Assembly: GCA_027013295.1 (NCBI GenBank)
Contig: JALUXP010000093.1
Span: forward strand, 1-45,113
DNA length: 45,113 bases
Direction: 5' to 3'
DNA from: Sulfurimonas sp.
GTDB taxonomy: Bacteria; Campylobacterota; Campylobacteria; Campylobacterales; Sulfurimonadaceae
Under the pieces are notes generated by a model. It did no database searches. It was not told the DNA's origin and was given only the letters and a program-made list of their open reading frames with translations. The number at the start of each line of letters is the position of its first letter. The first letter of the stretch is position 1. Below are positions 1 to 10,284 of this stretch, piece by piece. A program made the position numbers and the translations under genes.

Positions 1-1188
1 CAAACTCATCACAGCGAGTAAAAGAAGTAAATTTGCAATAAGAGCAATATTTGCGATCACTCCAGCCATACGGTAATACACCATCATAAAGAGTATAACC
101 AATACAAATCCACCAACAAGAGCGATTAATGATGCTTTTATGGAGTCAGCACCCAAGCTAGGACCTACTGAGCGTTTTTCCATCATATATACAGGTGCAA
201 GAAGTGCCCCTGAACGAAGGGCTATGGCTAAGTCTTTTGCTTCAACTACCGAGTAGTTTCCAGATATCTGTCCACTACCACCACCAATACGCTCATTGAT
301 ATTTGGAGCAGAATAGACCTTGCCATCTAAAACAATAGCGAGTCTTTTACCCACATTTCTACCAGTAAAATCACCAAATATCTCTGCACCCTCTGCATTG
401 AGTTTAAAGTTTATTTGAGGACGATTATTTTGATCAAAACCAACATACGCATCCGTCAGCATAGCACCATCTAAAACAGGGATCTCTTTAATAAGATATT
501 TCCTCTGTGGATTCGTTGCATCTTCAAGTATAACATCGCCTAAAGCTGCCGCTTCGCTTTCACTCATCACACTGACACGAGCCGCTCTCTCTTCATCTAC
601 AGCCATCATCTCAAGTTTTGCCGCACGAGAGATAAGTTCTCTTGCGCGTTGTTCTTCTTCTTGAGTTTTGATACCCGCTAACTGAACGAGAATCTTATCT
701 TTACCTTGTTTAGCAACAACAGGCTCAGTTAAACCAAACTGGTCAAGTCTATTTCGTATAGTCTCTATAGCTTGGTTGATAGCTTCTTTTTTTGTTTTTT
801 CAATCTCTTTTGGAGTAAGTGCTAACGAAAAAGATTCCCCTTTAACTACAAGTTTCAAACCTTCGAGTTTTCCAAGGTACTCTTTCACTTGTTTTACATC
901 ATCAGAATCAAGCACTTCAAAAGAGATACCCTCTGCATTAAAACTTAATGCATCAATTAAAATATCATGTTTATTTGTAAAATACTTAATGCTTGCAGCT
1001 ATAGACTTGATGCGAGATACTGTAGCTTCCTCAGTTTTAACACCAAGGAGCATATGAAGACCACCTTGCAAATCTAAACCTAAAGTAACTTTTTTTCCAT
1101 CTTGAGTATTTAGAAGTGATGGTATAGAAAAAAATATCCCAAAGACAATAGCTATTGCAAATATTACAATACGATAATTAAGCTTCAT
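1..1188 (-). CDS. secD: Protein translocase subunit SecD (3' end outside window)
   Basis: SecD is the inner-membrane Sec accessory subunit that, with SecF, uses the proton motive force to help pull exported proteins across the membrane. Reading the minus strand from the ATG at 1188 gives 396 codons without a stop, running off the left edge. An N-terminal membrane segment is followed by the family motif LGLDLQGGLHM, then the periplasmic P1 region, and near the edge the start of the C-terminal membrane bundle (GPSLGADSIKAS followed by hydrophobic segments). The start lies inside the last codons of yajC (11-nt overlap), so the two are translated from one message. secF is expected just beyond the left edge. 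The identification is secure; only the C-terminus is unseen. Confidence 0.96.
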   Translation of the reverse strand, partial: MKLNYRIVIFAIAIVFGIFFSIPSLLNTQDGKKVTLGLDLQGGLHMLLGVKTEEATVSRIKSIAASIKYFTNKHDILIDALSFNAEGISFEVLDSDDVKQVKEYLGKLEGLKLVVKGESFSLALTPKEIEKTKKEAINQAIETIRNRLDQFGLTEPVVAKQGKDKILVQLAGIKTQEEEQRARELISRAAKLEMMAVDEERAARVSVMSESEAAALGDVILEDATNPQRKYLIKEIPVLDGAMLTDAYVGFDQNNRPQINFKLNAEGAEIFGDFTGRNVGKRLAIVLDGKVYSAPNINERIGGGSGQISGNYSVVEAKDLAIALRSGALLAPVYMMEKRSVGPSLGADSIKASLIALVGGFVLVILFMMVYYRMAGVIANIALIANLLLLLAVMSL

Positions 1189-1444
1189 CCTCATACTTTC
1201 TAGCGATAGCATCTTTAACGATTTTTACAATTGTATCATCGTTTACTTTTACGCTTAAAAAACTTTCTTCGACTTTATGAACAACGACAACAAAACCACC
1301 TGTAGTAACAAGTTTATCTCCCTTTTTGAGAGCCTCTATCATCACTTTTTTCTTTTTTGCCTCTTTTTGTTGCGGGCTAATAATCACAAAATACATAATT
1401 GCTATTAAAAATATAAACGGCAACAATTGACTAATAATCTCCAT
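1178..1444 (-). CDS. yajC: Preprotein translocase subunit YajC
   Basis: YajC is a small single-span membrane protein that associates with SecDF. I start it at the ATG at 1444 (88 aa, MEIISQLLPFIFL...) because an AAGGA ribosome site lies just upstream; a longer reading from 1531 would add 29 residues without support. One membrane segment (about residues 5-25) precedes the family signature IISPQQKEAKKKK and a small soluble domain with KKGDKLVTTGG. It overlaps secD by 11 nt, so translational coupling is likely. A TATAAT-type box at 1475-1480 on the minus strand probably drives the operon. Confidence 0.94.
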   Translation of the reverse strand: MEIISQLLPFIFLIAIMYFVIISPQQKEAKKKKVMIEALKKGDKLVTTGGFVVVVHKVEESFLSVKVNDDTIVKIVKDAIARKYEDEA

Positions 1445-1474
1445 TATATGCTTCCTTAAAATAAAATTGAGTGG

Positions 1475-1480
1475 ATTATA
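1475..1480 (-). promoter_or_regulatory. Probable -10 box for yajC-secD
   Basis: The minus strand reads TATAAT here, 30 nt upstream of the yajC ATG. Campylobacterota housekeeping promoters commonly have a strong -10 and no recognisable -35, which fits. No mapped transcript supports it. Confidence 0.5.
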
Positions 1481-1587
1481 CAGAAATATTTCTAATATTA
1501 CGATAAAAGTATCTTTTAAGTAGTTATTCACAAGAGATTTGCTATTGTGTTAGACTTTAAATCAAAAAACAACAGGTAGGCTATAGT

Positions 1588-4188
1588 TTGAAAACAATCA
1601 ATCATCTTTTTTCTTCTAAAAATCAATTTGAAACTTTCCTAGTACAACAAAAATTTGATCTGGTGAAAGAGTGTTTTATTCAAGTATTTATTGGTCACAA
1701 CGACCAACAAAAACTACGCAATACACTGAGCATTATCTCTGAAGTTTTACCAAACGCTTCTATTATCGCTACCTCTACTGCTGGAGAGATTATTGATGGT
1801 GGTATGACAGAAAATACTATTGTAGTTTCCATCACTACATTTGAAGCCACCAAAGTCAAACTCAAACTCATCGAAGGTGACTCTGAAGAGGCTATGGCTA
1901 AAGAGATACTCTCTAGCATGGTTACATCAAAAACAAAACTCATTTTAATGTTCAACAATGTTTATGCAAATGATGCAGAGATTCTCATAGAGAGTCTTCA
2001 AGAGGAGCTTCTTAACATCAAAATCGCTGGTGGAAATGCTGGGGACAATGGAGAATTTTCCTTCTCATCTGTAGTTGGCATCAACAAAGAGGTCTCCACA
2101 ACAGCAGTTGCCGTCGCTACATTTGACTCTGATCTCTTGCAAGTGCACAACGAATACCTGTTCAACTGGGATACAATCGGTGAGGCAATGACTATTACTC
2201 GTGCTGATAAAAATATTGTTTACGAGATCAATCATCAAAAGGTCGTTGATATTTATAGAAAATTTTTAGGGGATGAAGTTGTTGAGAACCTACCTCTCTC
2301 TGGAGTAGAGTTTCCATTGATTTTCAATAAAGACAATATCGACATCGCCCGTGCACCAGTTGCTCTAGGTGAAGATGGCTCCCTTGTAATGGCAGGGCAT
2401 ATAGAAGAGGGAACTACTGTAAGATTTGGATTTGGTGATCTTTCTAAAAATGATGCCTGTACCATAAACAAGGTAGCATCGTTTGCCAAAAACCCTATAG
2501 AGAGTATCTTTATTTATTCTTGTTCAGCAAGAAAATATTTTTTACAAGACCATCTAAACAATGAGTTTGAGATGCTCCAGCAGATAGCACCAACTGCTGG
2601 TTTCATAACATATGGAGAGTTTTTTAAAAAGAACAGATGCAACAAACTCCTCAATGTATCTTCAACTTTCATAGGTCTTAGTGAAACAAGCAAACATAAT
2701 CATAAAGTAGAACTTAAACGAAAAGTTACATCACCTGCGACAAAAACACTCAATGCTCTTACACATCTCATCAAAGTAACCTCAAAAAATCTAGACCAAC
2801 AAAACAACCGCCTCCAGCAGTTTAAACATCTCATTAAAGAGTCCACACTCTATTCAAGTACAGATCTCAAAGGTACAATCACTAATGTCAATAAACAATT
2901 TGAAGAGCTATCTGGCTACACAAGAGATGAACTCATCGGCAAAAATCACAATATAGTGCGGCATGAGGATATGCCAGCTCAAGTATATAAAGAGATGTGG
3001 CAAACAATTCAAGATAAAAAAAGTTGGCAAGGCATCATAAAAAATAAAAGTAAAAATGGCAAAGCCTACTATGTGCGTTCCAATATTTACCCTATACTTG
3101 ATGCAGATTCCAACATTGTAGAGTATCTTTCTATTCGTGATGACATCACTAAAGAGATACAAAAGCAAGAGCAACTTGAGGGTTCTTTATATACCTTAAA
3201 AGAGAAAACTAAGGAAAAAGAGTATCTTCTTAGCCAATATGAAAAGATTATCAATCTAAGTAGTGCCTTTTTTCGTATGGATTCTGAGTATAAAATACTC
3301 TATGTTAACGATGTCTTTTGTGACATCTATTACTGTAGTAACAAAAAAATGCAAGAAAAAAAACTCTCTGAGATCTTAGACTCAGATTTTTTTACAACAC
3401 ACTTCCAATCTATTAACGATGAGATGAAATCTAATGGCACATGGCATGGGGTAGTCCCTTTTAAACGCGAAGATGGCTCCATCATCCACATGAGCACCTC
3501 AGCCAATACCATCTATGACAAAAACAATAAACTGATAGAAATTATGGTAGTCCTTCATGATATTACAGACCTTATCACTGCACAAAAAGAGATAGAAGAC
3601 ACACAAAAAGATGTTGTTTTTACTATGGGTTCCATAGGGGAAACGAGAAGCAAAGAGACAGGTAACCATGTAAAACGAGTAGCCGAATACTCTTACATCC
3701 TTGCACTTGCTTATGGACTCAGCGAAGAAGATGCTCAACTGCTTAAAATGGCAAGTCCAATGCATGACATAGGGAAGGTTGGCATCCCTGATGCTATTTT
3801 AAATAAGCCAGGCAAGCTCACAGATGATGAATGGAAAATCATGAAAACACATGCAGCACTTGGGTATCAGATGCTCAAAAATTCTAAAAGAGAGATTCTC
3901 CAAGCTGCTGCAATAGTCTCTCATACCCATCATGAACAATGGGATGGAAATGGTTACCCAAAAAAGCTCAAAGGGGAAGGTATCCATATCTATGGACGGA
4001 TTACCGCGATTGCCGATGTTTTTGATGCACTAGGAAGTGATAGATGTTACAAAAAAGCTTGGGAGGATGAAAAGATATTTGAACTTCTTAAAGATGGCTC
4101 TGGTAAACATTTTGACCCAAAACTCGTTGAGATCTTTTTTAAGCATTTAGATAGTTTTTTAGAAATTCGATCAAAATTCATAGATTAG
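1588..4188 (+). CDS. FIST-PAS-PAS-HD-GYP sensor, predicted c-di-GMP phosphodiesterase
   Basis: This 866-aa protein starts at a TTG (no ATG fits the conserved start of the FIST domain). Domains in order: FIST_N about 30-215 and FIST_C about 220-365, a proposed small-ligand sensor; a short helical linker; PAS1 about 405-525 (contains GYTRDELIGKNHNIVRHEDMP, an Aer-like PAS signature); a coiled linker; PAS2 about 545-665; and HD-GYP about 670-855. The HD-GYP motifs are intact: HDIGKVGIPD at 726-735 and GYP at 789-791, so the c-di-GMP hydrolase is probably active. There is no membrane segment, so it should be cytoplasmic. lnt starts 4 nt after its stop, suggesting co-transcription; yajC is divergent. 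The ligand is unknown. FIST domains more often accompany chemoreceptors or histidine kinases. Confidence 0.9.
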   Translation: MKTINHLFSSKNQFETFLVQQKFDLVKECFIQVFIGHNDQQKLRNTLSIISEVLPNASIIATSTAGEIIDGGMTENTIVVSITTFEATKVKLKLIEGDSEEAMAKEILSSMVTSKTKLILMFNNVYANDAEILIESLQEELLNIKIAGGNAGDNGEFSFSSVVGINKEVSTTAVAVATFDSDLLQVHNEYLFNWDTIGEAMTITRADKNIVYEINHQKVVDIYRKFLGDEVVENLPLSGVEFPLIFNKDNIDIARAPVALGEDGSLVMAGHIEEGTTVRFGFGDLSKNDACTINKVASFAKNPIESIFIYSCSARKYFLQDHLNNEFEMLQQIAPTAGFITYGEFFKKNRCNKLLNVSSTFIGLSETSKHNHKVELKRKVTSPATKTLNALTHLIKVTSKNLDQQNNRLQQFKHLIKESTLYSSTDLKGTITNVNKQFEELSGYTRDELIGKNHNIVRHEDMPAQVYKEMWQTIQDKKSWQGIIKNKSKNGKAYYVRSNIYPILDADSNIVEYLSIRDDITKEIQKQEQLEGSLYTLKEKTKEKEYLLSQYEKIINLSSAFFRMDSEYKILYVNDVFCDIYYCSNKKMQEKKLSEILDSDFFTTHFQSINDEMKSNGTWHGVVPFKREDGSIIHMSTSANTIYDKNNKLIEIMVVLHDITDLITAQKEIEDTQKDVVFTMGSIGETRSKETGNHVKRVAEYSYILALAYGLSEEDAQLLKMASPMHDIGKVGIPDAILNKPGKLTDDEWKIMKTHAALGYQMLKNSKREILQAAAIVSHTHHEQWDGNGYPKKLKGEGIHIYGRITAIADVFDALGSDRCYKKAWEDEKIFELLKDGSGKHFDPKLVEIFFKHLDSFLEIRSKFID

Positions 4189-4192
4189 TCCT

Positions 4193-5431
4193 ATGTCTGT
4201 AAGTAACATATTGCAAAATAAGCAACTTCGTAGAGATATAGTTTATGGACTCACTACTGCCCTTTTGTTTAGTGCTTTCATCTATTTTGAGCATTATTTA
4301 ACAACCATAAAATTACTCAATACTTTTTTTGCTCTTCTTGCAATAGGTGGTTTTTTATATATCCCAAAGCGTGCTGTTTTAGTAGCAGGTTTTTTTATTG
4401 GTCTCTTTTGGTTTTACTGGGTAGGCTATAGTTTTGAGTACAATGGTGTTGGCTTCATGGCACCTATCATCACCTTTTTATTCTGCATCATATGTATGCT
4501 GTTTTTTGGGATACTCGCACTTACAAACAAAGTCTATCTCCGTGCACTCTTACTCTTTGCTTTGAGCTATGTTGCACCCTTTGATTGGAACTGGTTGCAG
4601 ATAGAACTTGTATTTATTGAGAGTTATATCGGCATCATGAAATACCAACTTATCATAGTTCTCACTGCCCTCACTTTACCAAAATATATAAACAACAAAT
4701 ACAAATTCACCCCTCTCTTTCTCATCATCTTTGCTTCAAACTTGATGCCCTATGCACAAACAACACAAAAACTCGCCCCTCTTAAGATAAAGCTTGTAGC
4801 TACAGATATAAAACAAGAGCTAAAATGGAAAAGAGAAACATTTAACCCTACAGTAAATATGACATTTGTAGAGATAAAAAAAGCAATACAAGACAACTAT
4901 GATGTTATAGTTTTTCCTGAATCTGTTTATCCTATCTTTATGAATAAATATCCTATGCTGCTAGATACACTCAAAAAAGCTTCAAAAAAGATTACTATTG
5001 TGGCAGGTGCTCTTGTTGCAGAGGGCAAGAACCACTACAATGTTACCTATATCTTTAACGATGGAAAATCTCAATTTGCCAAAAAACTTGTACTTGTCCC
5101 ATTTGGAGAGTACATCCCACTTCCAAAATTTGCACAAGAGTTCATAAATAAAACTTTTTTCGGCGGTGCATCTGACTTTAAAACTGCTAGTAAACCAACT
5201 GATTTTATCATAAAAGGGATCAAGTTTCGCAACGCTATCTGCTATGAAGCTACCTGCGATGAGATATATCAGGATGCACCTGATTTTGTCATAGCATCTA
5301 GTAATAATGCTTGGTTCACTCCATCAATAGAACCAACACTGCAGAATCTTTTAATGCGTTACTATGCACGCAAATACGGTGTGAGCATCTATCATAGTGC
5401 AAATTATAGGGGCACTGGAATCGTCCAGTAA
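4193..5431 (+). CDS. lnt: Apolipoprotein N-acyltransferase
   Basis: Lnt adds the third acyl chain to the N-terminal cysteine of lipoproteins in the inner membrane. The N-terminal half has several membrane segments; the C-terminal half is a nitrilase-like domain with the expected triad: Glu243 in FPES, Lys298 in KLVLVPFGEY and Cys350 in ICYE. At 412 aa it is about 100 residues shorter than the E. coli enzyme, which is usual in this phylum. It begins 4 nt after the HD-GYP gene. The window encodes several lipoproteins it would process (13865, 16659, 29434). It is convergent with the chemoreceptor gene. Confidence 0.93.
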   Translation: MSVSNILQNKQLRRDIVYGLTTALLFSAFIYFEHYLTTIKLLNTFFALLAIGGFLYIPKRAVLVAGFFIGLFWFYWVGYSFEYNGVGFMAPIITFLFCIICMLFFGILALTNKVYLRALLLFALSYVAPFDWNWLQIELVFIESYIGIMKYQLIIVLTALTLPKYINNKYKFTPLFLIIFASNLMPYAQTTQKLAPLKIKLVATDIKQELKWKRETFNPTVNMTFVEIKKAIQDNYDVIVFPESVYPIFMNKYPMLLDTLKKASKKITIVAGALVAEGKNHYNVTYIFNDGKSQFAKKLVLVPFGEYIPLPKFAQEFINKTFFGGASDFKTASKPTDFIIKGIKFRNAICYEATCDEIYQDAPDFVIASSNNAWFTPSIEPTLQNLLMRYYARKYGVSIYHSANYRGTGIVQ

Positions 5432-5444
5432 CTCCTGTGCTTAT

Positions 5445-7502
5445 TTAAGTTTTATATGAACTCAATAAGTTGTTAAGCTCTACAGTCATTGAAGAGAGAT
5501 GATTGGATGCTGATGCTATCTCTTCAACGCTCTTAACATTTGATACTGAGAGTTCGTTTACCACTGCAACCTTATCTATCATTGATTGAATCTCTTCACC
5601 ATTTTTGATGTAGCCCACAACCATCTCATCCACTTTAATCACGGCTGTATTCATAATATCTACACTAGTAGTAATCGCTTCTTGTGCACTCACTGCATCT
5701 GTAGAGAGTTTTTCTATGGCTGTAGCATTAATAGCGATAGCCTCACTCGCCTCAGCGATGGCATGTACTATAACACTGATGGTTGCATTGATCTCGGTTA
5801 AGGATTTTTGTGTACGCTCTGCAAGCTTTCTTACCTCATCCGCAACTACAGCAAAACCTCTACCGTGTTCACCAGCACGAGCCGCTTCGATGGCTGCGTT
5901 GAGTGCAAGAAGATTTGTCTGTTCAGCGATATCTGAGATCACTTCAAGAACAACTTTTACCTCTTGTGCATCTGTACTTAAACTTTGAAGTTTATCGGCA
6001 AGTTCTGTTTCTGCTTCACTTCTTGTAATAATCTCACCCGATAAACTTACAATGATCTTATTTGTCTCTAAGAGTGTTGACTCAACAGAGTCTATCTCAT
6101 CTTTTGTCTCTTTCGCCCCAACTATAGAATCTTTTAAAACCACTTGAAGACCTTGCCCTTGTGCACTTACTTCACCTACAATACTTGATTCTTCTTCTGC
6201 CTTTCGCCCAATCTCTACAGAGGTAGAAGCAAGTTTTTCTGCAACAGTAGCATTCTCATGACTTGTTCTTTTTGCATGGACAATAGTGTCTTGCACCTTC
6301 TTGATAAAATCATTGATAGATCCACTTACAGAAGCTATCTCATTTTTTCCAACTATTTGAAGTCTTTGTGTTAAGTCTCCCTCTCCATGTGCCAAATCCT
6401 CAGCCCTATCTTCTAACTCTTTAAGTGGTTTAACCATGGCAAGATTCAGTAAAAATGATGATATAACCAAAGCAAATATAAATATTATCATTGCAGATAT
6501 AATCATCGTCTTTCTAAAATCATTAGGAGCTTTCATCACTTCATCTTCACCTATCTCACTTATCAATGCCCAAGTAATATCATCTGCAACTTTAACAGGT
6601 CTATAAGCAGATATCACAGGTCTATGTGCATAGTTCATAGTGAGTTCAATACCTGTTTTTCCTAAAAGGGCTTCCCTGCTCGCTTGTGTATCAACAGAGC
6701 CTTTAGAGGGATTGCCAAAAGATGCCTTCAAAGAGTGTTCCTTTGGGTCAAGAAAACTATCACTTCTCATCAGCTTGTCTTTTCCTACAAGATAATCTTC
6801 TTGGGATACACTATAACCCTTTCTAAATGTCATAATTTTATCAATAGCTTTATTGGATATTTGAAAAACAACAACACCTTTTAAAAAGCCTCCCATCATA
6901 ACAGGTGCACCTAAAAACATTGTAGGTTTGCCCCCGTTTGCTGCATAGGGTTCCATATCAACAAATACAGGTCGCTTCAACTTTCTCACTTTTTGCCATG
7001 TTTTTGCTAGAACAGAATCTTTTAATTTTCCAGAACTCAAGTTAGTACCAAAATCAGATTTTTTTGCTTGAGAGTACATCACATGACCATGTTGTGGACA
7101 AATCACATATATATCATCATAACCATACTCTTTAGCATAAAACTGGAAAAAACCATCATATTTATCATAGACATCATCCACATCCATCTCATCAACAGGA
7201 TATGGTTCTGTAGGCGAAACTTCTAGTTCTCTATGTAGAGATATAAGTTCTGCCAATATCTTGGACACATTGGCATTAACAGACAAAACATTAATATCGC
7301 CAATGCGTTCTTTAAAAAAAGTCTCAATCTGATTTGTCTTAATCTCTCTTGCAGATATCAACGAGTCGTAACTTTTTTTTAGAAGAACCTCTTTGCTTTG
7401 CTTGGAGACAATGACTGTCATTGCTACTGCCATAAAGACCATAGAAGCTATCAGCAAACCTATTGTTTTAGCTTTTAATGAAATATCAAATATTTTATTC
7501 AT
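5445..7502 (-). CDS. Methyl-accepting chemotaxis protein with Cache-type sensor
   Basis: This is a 685-aa transmembrane chemoreceptor. TM1 lies about residues 12-32, followed by a large periplasmic double-Cache-like region (about 35-330, including the dCache-type stretch YKFDGFF-like [11 protein letters not shown]), TM2 about 333-358, HAMP about 360-412, and the signalling domain with the conserved hairpin tip [19 protein letters not shown] and [16 protein letters not shown]. It signals to CheA/CheW. The C-terminus lacks a CheR/CheB tethering pentapeptide. The ligand cannot be deduced. It stands alone, convergent with lnt and divergent from ppk1. It could act in the same pathway as the CheZ-like phosphatase at 24979. 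Confidence 0.93.
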   Translation of the reverse strand: MNKIFDISLKAKTIGLLIASMVFMAVAMTVIVSKQSKEVLLKKSYDSLISAREIKTNQIETFFKERIGDINVLSVNANVSKILAELISLHRELEVSPTEPYPVDEMDVDDVYDKYDGFFQFYAKEYGYDDIYVICPQHGHVMYSQAKKSDFGTNLSSGKLKDSVLAKTWQKVRKLKRPVFVDMEPYAANGGKPTMFLGAPVMMGGFLKGVVVFQISNKAIDKIMTFRKGYSVSQEDYLVGKDKLMRSDSFLDPKEHSLKASFGNPSKGSVDTQASREALLGKTGIELTMNYAHRPVISAYRPVKVADDITWALISEIGEDEVMKAPNDFRKTMIISAMIIFIFALVISSFLLNLAMVKPLKELEDRAEDLAHGEGDLTQRLQIVGKNEIASVSGSINDFIKKVQDTIVHAKRTSHENATVAEKLASTSVEIGRKAEEESSIVGEVSAQGQGLQVVLKDSIVGAKETKDEIDSVESTLLETNKIIVSLSGEIITRSEAETELADKLQSLSTDAQEVKVVLEVISDIAEQTNLLALNAAIEAARAGEHGRGFAVVADEVRKLAERTQKSLTEINATISVIVHAIAEASEAIAINATAIEKLSTDAVSAQEAITTSVDIMNTAVIKVDEMVVGYIKNGEEIQSMIDKVAVVNELSVSNVKSVEEIASASNHLSSMTVELNNLLSSYKT

Positions 7503-7609
7503 CCACTCTTCTTTATTTTAGATTAATTATTCAAAATAATTATACACCATATAGCTTTACAATTTCTTTACCGCTGATTTATAAATTTTCTCAATAACTT
7601 TAGCCTAAG

Positions 7610-7625
7610 TATAATTAGATATAAT
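7610..7625 (+). promoter_or_regulatory. Two tandem TATAAT boxes upstream of ppk1
   Basis: TATAAT occurs at 7610-7615 and again at 7620-7625, 10 nt apart, in a very AT-rich stretch 28-43 nt before the ppk1 start. Either could serve as the -10. No -35 is evident, as is common in this phylum. Confidence 0.5.
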
Positions 7626-7652
7626 ATAAAAAATATCTTTTGGAAATCAGCT

Positions 7653-9749
7653 ATGTTAAATTTTAAAAATCCTCAACTTTATAATAACCGTGAGCTATCT
7701 TGGCTACAATTCAACACGAGAGTCCTTAAGCAGGCACAAGATGAGACTCTTCCACTCCTAGAGAGGTTAAAATTTTTAGCGATTTATGGTACAAATCTTG
7801 ATGAGTTTTATATGATTCGAGTAGCAGGCTTAAAAAAACTTTTTGCTGCAGGTATTATAGTATCTGGTGCAGATAAACTAACCCCACTGCAACAACTCAA
7901 AGAGATAAGAAAATACTTACATCAAGAGCAACAAGTCCTAGAACACTGCATGAGGGGCATCTTATCTTCACTTGAAGAAGAAGGTATCTCCATAAAATCT
8001 TATGCAGAGGTCAACCAACATCAAAAAAATGCTCTCAGAAGATTTTTCAATGAACAAATATACCCTGTAATTATCCCGATTGCAGTAGATGCAACGCATC
8101 CTTTTCCACATCTTAACAACCTTAGTTTTGGAATCATTGTAAAACTTAACGATACGGATGATGAGTCTATTGAACGCTTTGGAATAGTGCGTGTACCTCG
8201 TGTCATCGATAGGTTTGTTGAGATTGAAAAAGGTCTTTTTATCCTTGTAGAAAGTGTAGTCGCTGAACATATAAAAGACCTTTTTCCTGGATATACTCTT
8301 AACAAATATGCAGCCTTTCGAGTGACAAGAAACGCTGATATGGAGATAGAAGAGGAGGAAGCTGATGACTTTATGGAGATCCTAGAAGAAGGTCTAAAAC
8401 TGCGCCGTAAAGGTGCTATGGTAAGACTTGAAGTTGGGATAAATGCTGATGAAGAGATTATCAACTTTTTCAATCGCCATACAAATGTTTACAAGGATGA
8501 CATCTACAAGTTTCACACTTTTTTAAATCTTCCATCTTTATGGCAGATTGTTGGAAATAAAGATTTCGCACATCTTTTATCTACACCATTTAAACCAAAA
8601 TCACTCCCGCCATTCCACAATAATGAAGATATATTTTGTGTCTTAGAAAAACAAGATGTCCTCATGTACCACCCTTATGAAAGTTTTGAACCCGTTGTCA
8701 AACTTATCCAAGATGCTTCCAAAGATAAAGATGTAGTCTCTATCAAGATGACACTCTATCGCTCAGGGACAAATTCACCCATAGTTCAAGCACTCATGAA
8801 TGCTTCTGAAAGTGGGAAACAAGTTACTGTTATGGTTGAACTTAAAGCAAGATTTGATGAGGAAAACAACCTTATCTGGGCAAAAGCACTCGAAAAAGCA
8901 GGAGCTCATGTTATCTACGGTATCAAAGGTTTTAAAGTTCACGCTAAAGCAGCCCTTGTTACAAGGCGTACAAATGGTCGATTAAAACAGTACGCACATC
9001 TAGGCACTGGTAACTACAACCCAGTAACAGCAAAGATATATACCGATTTTTCTTATCTGACTTCCAAAGATGAAATAACCAATGACCTCACAAGATTTTT
9101 TCACTTTTTAACTGGTTTTAGTAAAAAAGGAAAACTCAACGAACTCTATATGTCACCATCACAGATCAAGCCAAAGGTTTTATCACTCATCCAAAATGAG
9201 ATGCGAAAAGGCACAGATGGACAAATAATAGCCAAAGTAAATTCACTTGTTGATGAAGATGTTATCCGTGCACTCTACAAAGCAAGCCAAGCTGGAGTTA
9301 AAATCGACCTTATAGTACGCGGAATATGTTGCTTAAAACCTAGTATTGAAGGTGTGAGTGAAAATATCCGTGTTATCTCCATTCTTGGCAAATACCTAGA
9401 GCATCCAAGAGTTTTTTACTTTAAAAATGATGCAGTTGGTGTTTACATCTCCTCGGCAGACTGGATGCCGAGAAACTTAGTGCGTAGGATAGAGCTACTC
9501 ACAGGGATAAAAGATGAACTCTCCAGAGATAAAATCATACAGATACTTAAACTACAACTTGCAGATAATACCCTAGCTCATGAGCTACAAAGTGATGGCT
9601 CATACATCAAGATTAAAAAAGAGAACAGCAAATGGATAAACTCGCATAAACTCATAGAGGATTATGTTAACCGTATCGTTAAAGCAACAAAAAAAGAGTC
9701 TTCTAGCTCTATTGAACAACTTGCTTCTAGATTATTTTTGGAGTCCTAA
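7653..9749 (+). CDS. ppk1: Polyphosphate kinase 1
   Basis: PPK1 reversibly makes inorganic polyphosphate from ATP. The 698-aa product has the N-domain start typical of the family (YNNRELSWLQFNTRVL), the head domain, and two phospholipase-D-like catalytic domains. The autophosphorylated histidine lies in KGFKVHAKAAL at residue 430, followed by HLGTGNYNP. The second catalytic half ends with SADWMPRNLVRRIELL. Length is typical. In Campylobacter, polyphosphate influences stress survival and motility; here that is only inference. The next gene begins 1 nt after its stop, so the two are co-transcribed. Confidence 0.96.
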   Translation: MLNFKNPQLYNNRELSWLQFNTRVLKQAQDETLPLLERLKFLAIYGTNLDEFYMIRVAGLKKLFAAGIIVSGADKLTPLQQLKEIRKYLHQEQQVLEHCMRGILSSLEEEGISIKSYAEVNQHQKNALRRFFNEQIYPVIIPIAVDATHPFPHLNNLSFGIIVKLNDTDDESIERFGIVRVPRVIDRFVEIEKGLFILVESVVAEHIKDLFPGYTLNKYAAFRVTRNADMEIEEEEADDFMEILEEGLKLRRKGAMVRLEVGINADEEIINFFNRHTNVYKDDIYKFHTFLNLPSLWQIVGNKDFAHLLSTPFKPKSLPPFHNNEDIFCVLEKQDVLMYHPYESFEPVVKLIQDASKDKDVVSIKMTLYRSGTNSPIVQALMNASESGKQVTVMVELKARFDEENNLIWAKALEKAGAHVIYGIKGFKVHAKAALVTRRTNGRLKQYAHLGTGNYNPVTAKIYTDFSYLTSKDEITNDLTRFFHFLTGFSKKGKLNELYMSPSQIKPKVLSLIQNEMRKGTDGQIIAKVNSLVDEDVIRALYKASQAGVKIDLIVRGICCLKPSIEGVSENIRVISILGKYLEHPRVFYFKNDAVGVYISSADWMPRNLVRRIELLTGIKDELSRDKIIQILKLQLADNTLAHELQSDGSYIKIKKENSKWINSHKLIEDYVNRIVKATKKESSSSIEQLASRLFLES

Positions 9750-9750
9750 A

Positions 9751-10284
9751 ATGATTATTAATTTTAAAAACTATACACCTAAACTAGGAAAAAACACTTG
9801 GGTAGCTCCCTCAGCCGACATCATTGGAGATGTAGAGTGTGGGGAAGAGTGTTCCTTTTGGTTTGGAACTGTCACACGAGGCGATGTTCACTACATCAAG
9901 ATTGGAGATAGAGTGAGCATACAAGATTTGAGTATGATTCATGTCACTCATCACAAAGGCAAAGAGCGTGCTAACAATGGCGATGGAAACCCTACTATAA
10001 TTGGTGATGATGTCACTATTGGTCATAGAGTGATGCTTCATGGTTGTACGGTAGAAAACGCTTGTCTTATAGGGATGAGTGCTACCATACTTGATGGTGC
10101 TGTCATAGGCAAAGAAAGCATTGTGGGTGCAAACTCCCTCGTAACGAAAAATAAAATATTCCCACCAAGAAGTCTCATCATGGGAGCTCCTGCAAAAGTG
10201 ATCAGAGAACTTACAGAGGCAGAAGTAAAAGAACTCTATGCATCTGCTTCAAGATATGTAGAATTTAAAAATGAGTATCAGTAA
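9751..10284 (+). CDS. Gamma-carbonic-anhydrase family hexapeptide protein (YrdA-like)
   Basis: The product is 177 aa from the ATG at 9751, preceded by GGAG; a longer in-frame reading from 9664 would lie within ppk1 and is rejected. The sequence is a left-handed beta-helix hexapeptide protein with the gamma-CA histidines visible in IHVTHH and TIGHRVMLHGC, consistent with a zinc site between subunits of a trimer. Many such proteins (YrdA, PaaY, CaiE types) have uncertain or weak carbonic anhydrase activity, so the reaction is not certain. It lies 1 nt after ppk1. Confidence 0.88.
   Translation: MIINFKNYTPKLGKNTWVAPSADIIGDVECGEECSFWFGTVTRGDVHYIKIGDRVSIQDLSMIHVTHHKGKERANNGDGNPTIIGDDVTIGHRVMLHGCTVENACLIGMSATILDGAVIGKESIVGANSLVTKNKIFPPRSLIMGAPAKVIRELTEAEVKELYASASRYVEFKNEYQ

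Noticed and set aside
776-1057. 93-codon plus-strand frame antisense to secD
   Set aside because: secD is intact across the same stretch, and the product is serine/phenylalanine-rich without family features.
1445-1531. Longer N-terminus for YajC (29 extra residues)
   Set aside because: YajC proteins begin at the membrane segment, and AAGGA precedes the ATG at 1444; the extension overlaps the likely promoter.
8021-8473. 150-codon serine-rich minus-strand frame inside ppk1
   Set aside because: It is antisense to a well-conserved gene, has biased low-complexity composition and no ribosome site.
9664-9750. Longer start for the gamma-CA gene inside ppk1
   Set aside because: The added residues come from an alternative frame of ppk1 and do not match the family; the ATG at 9751 has GGAG upstream.
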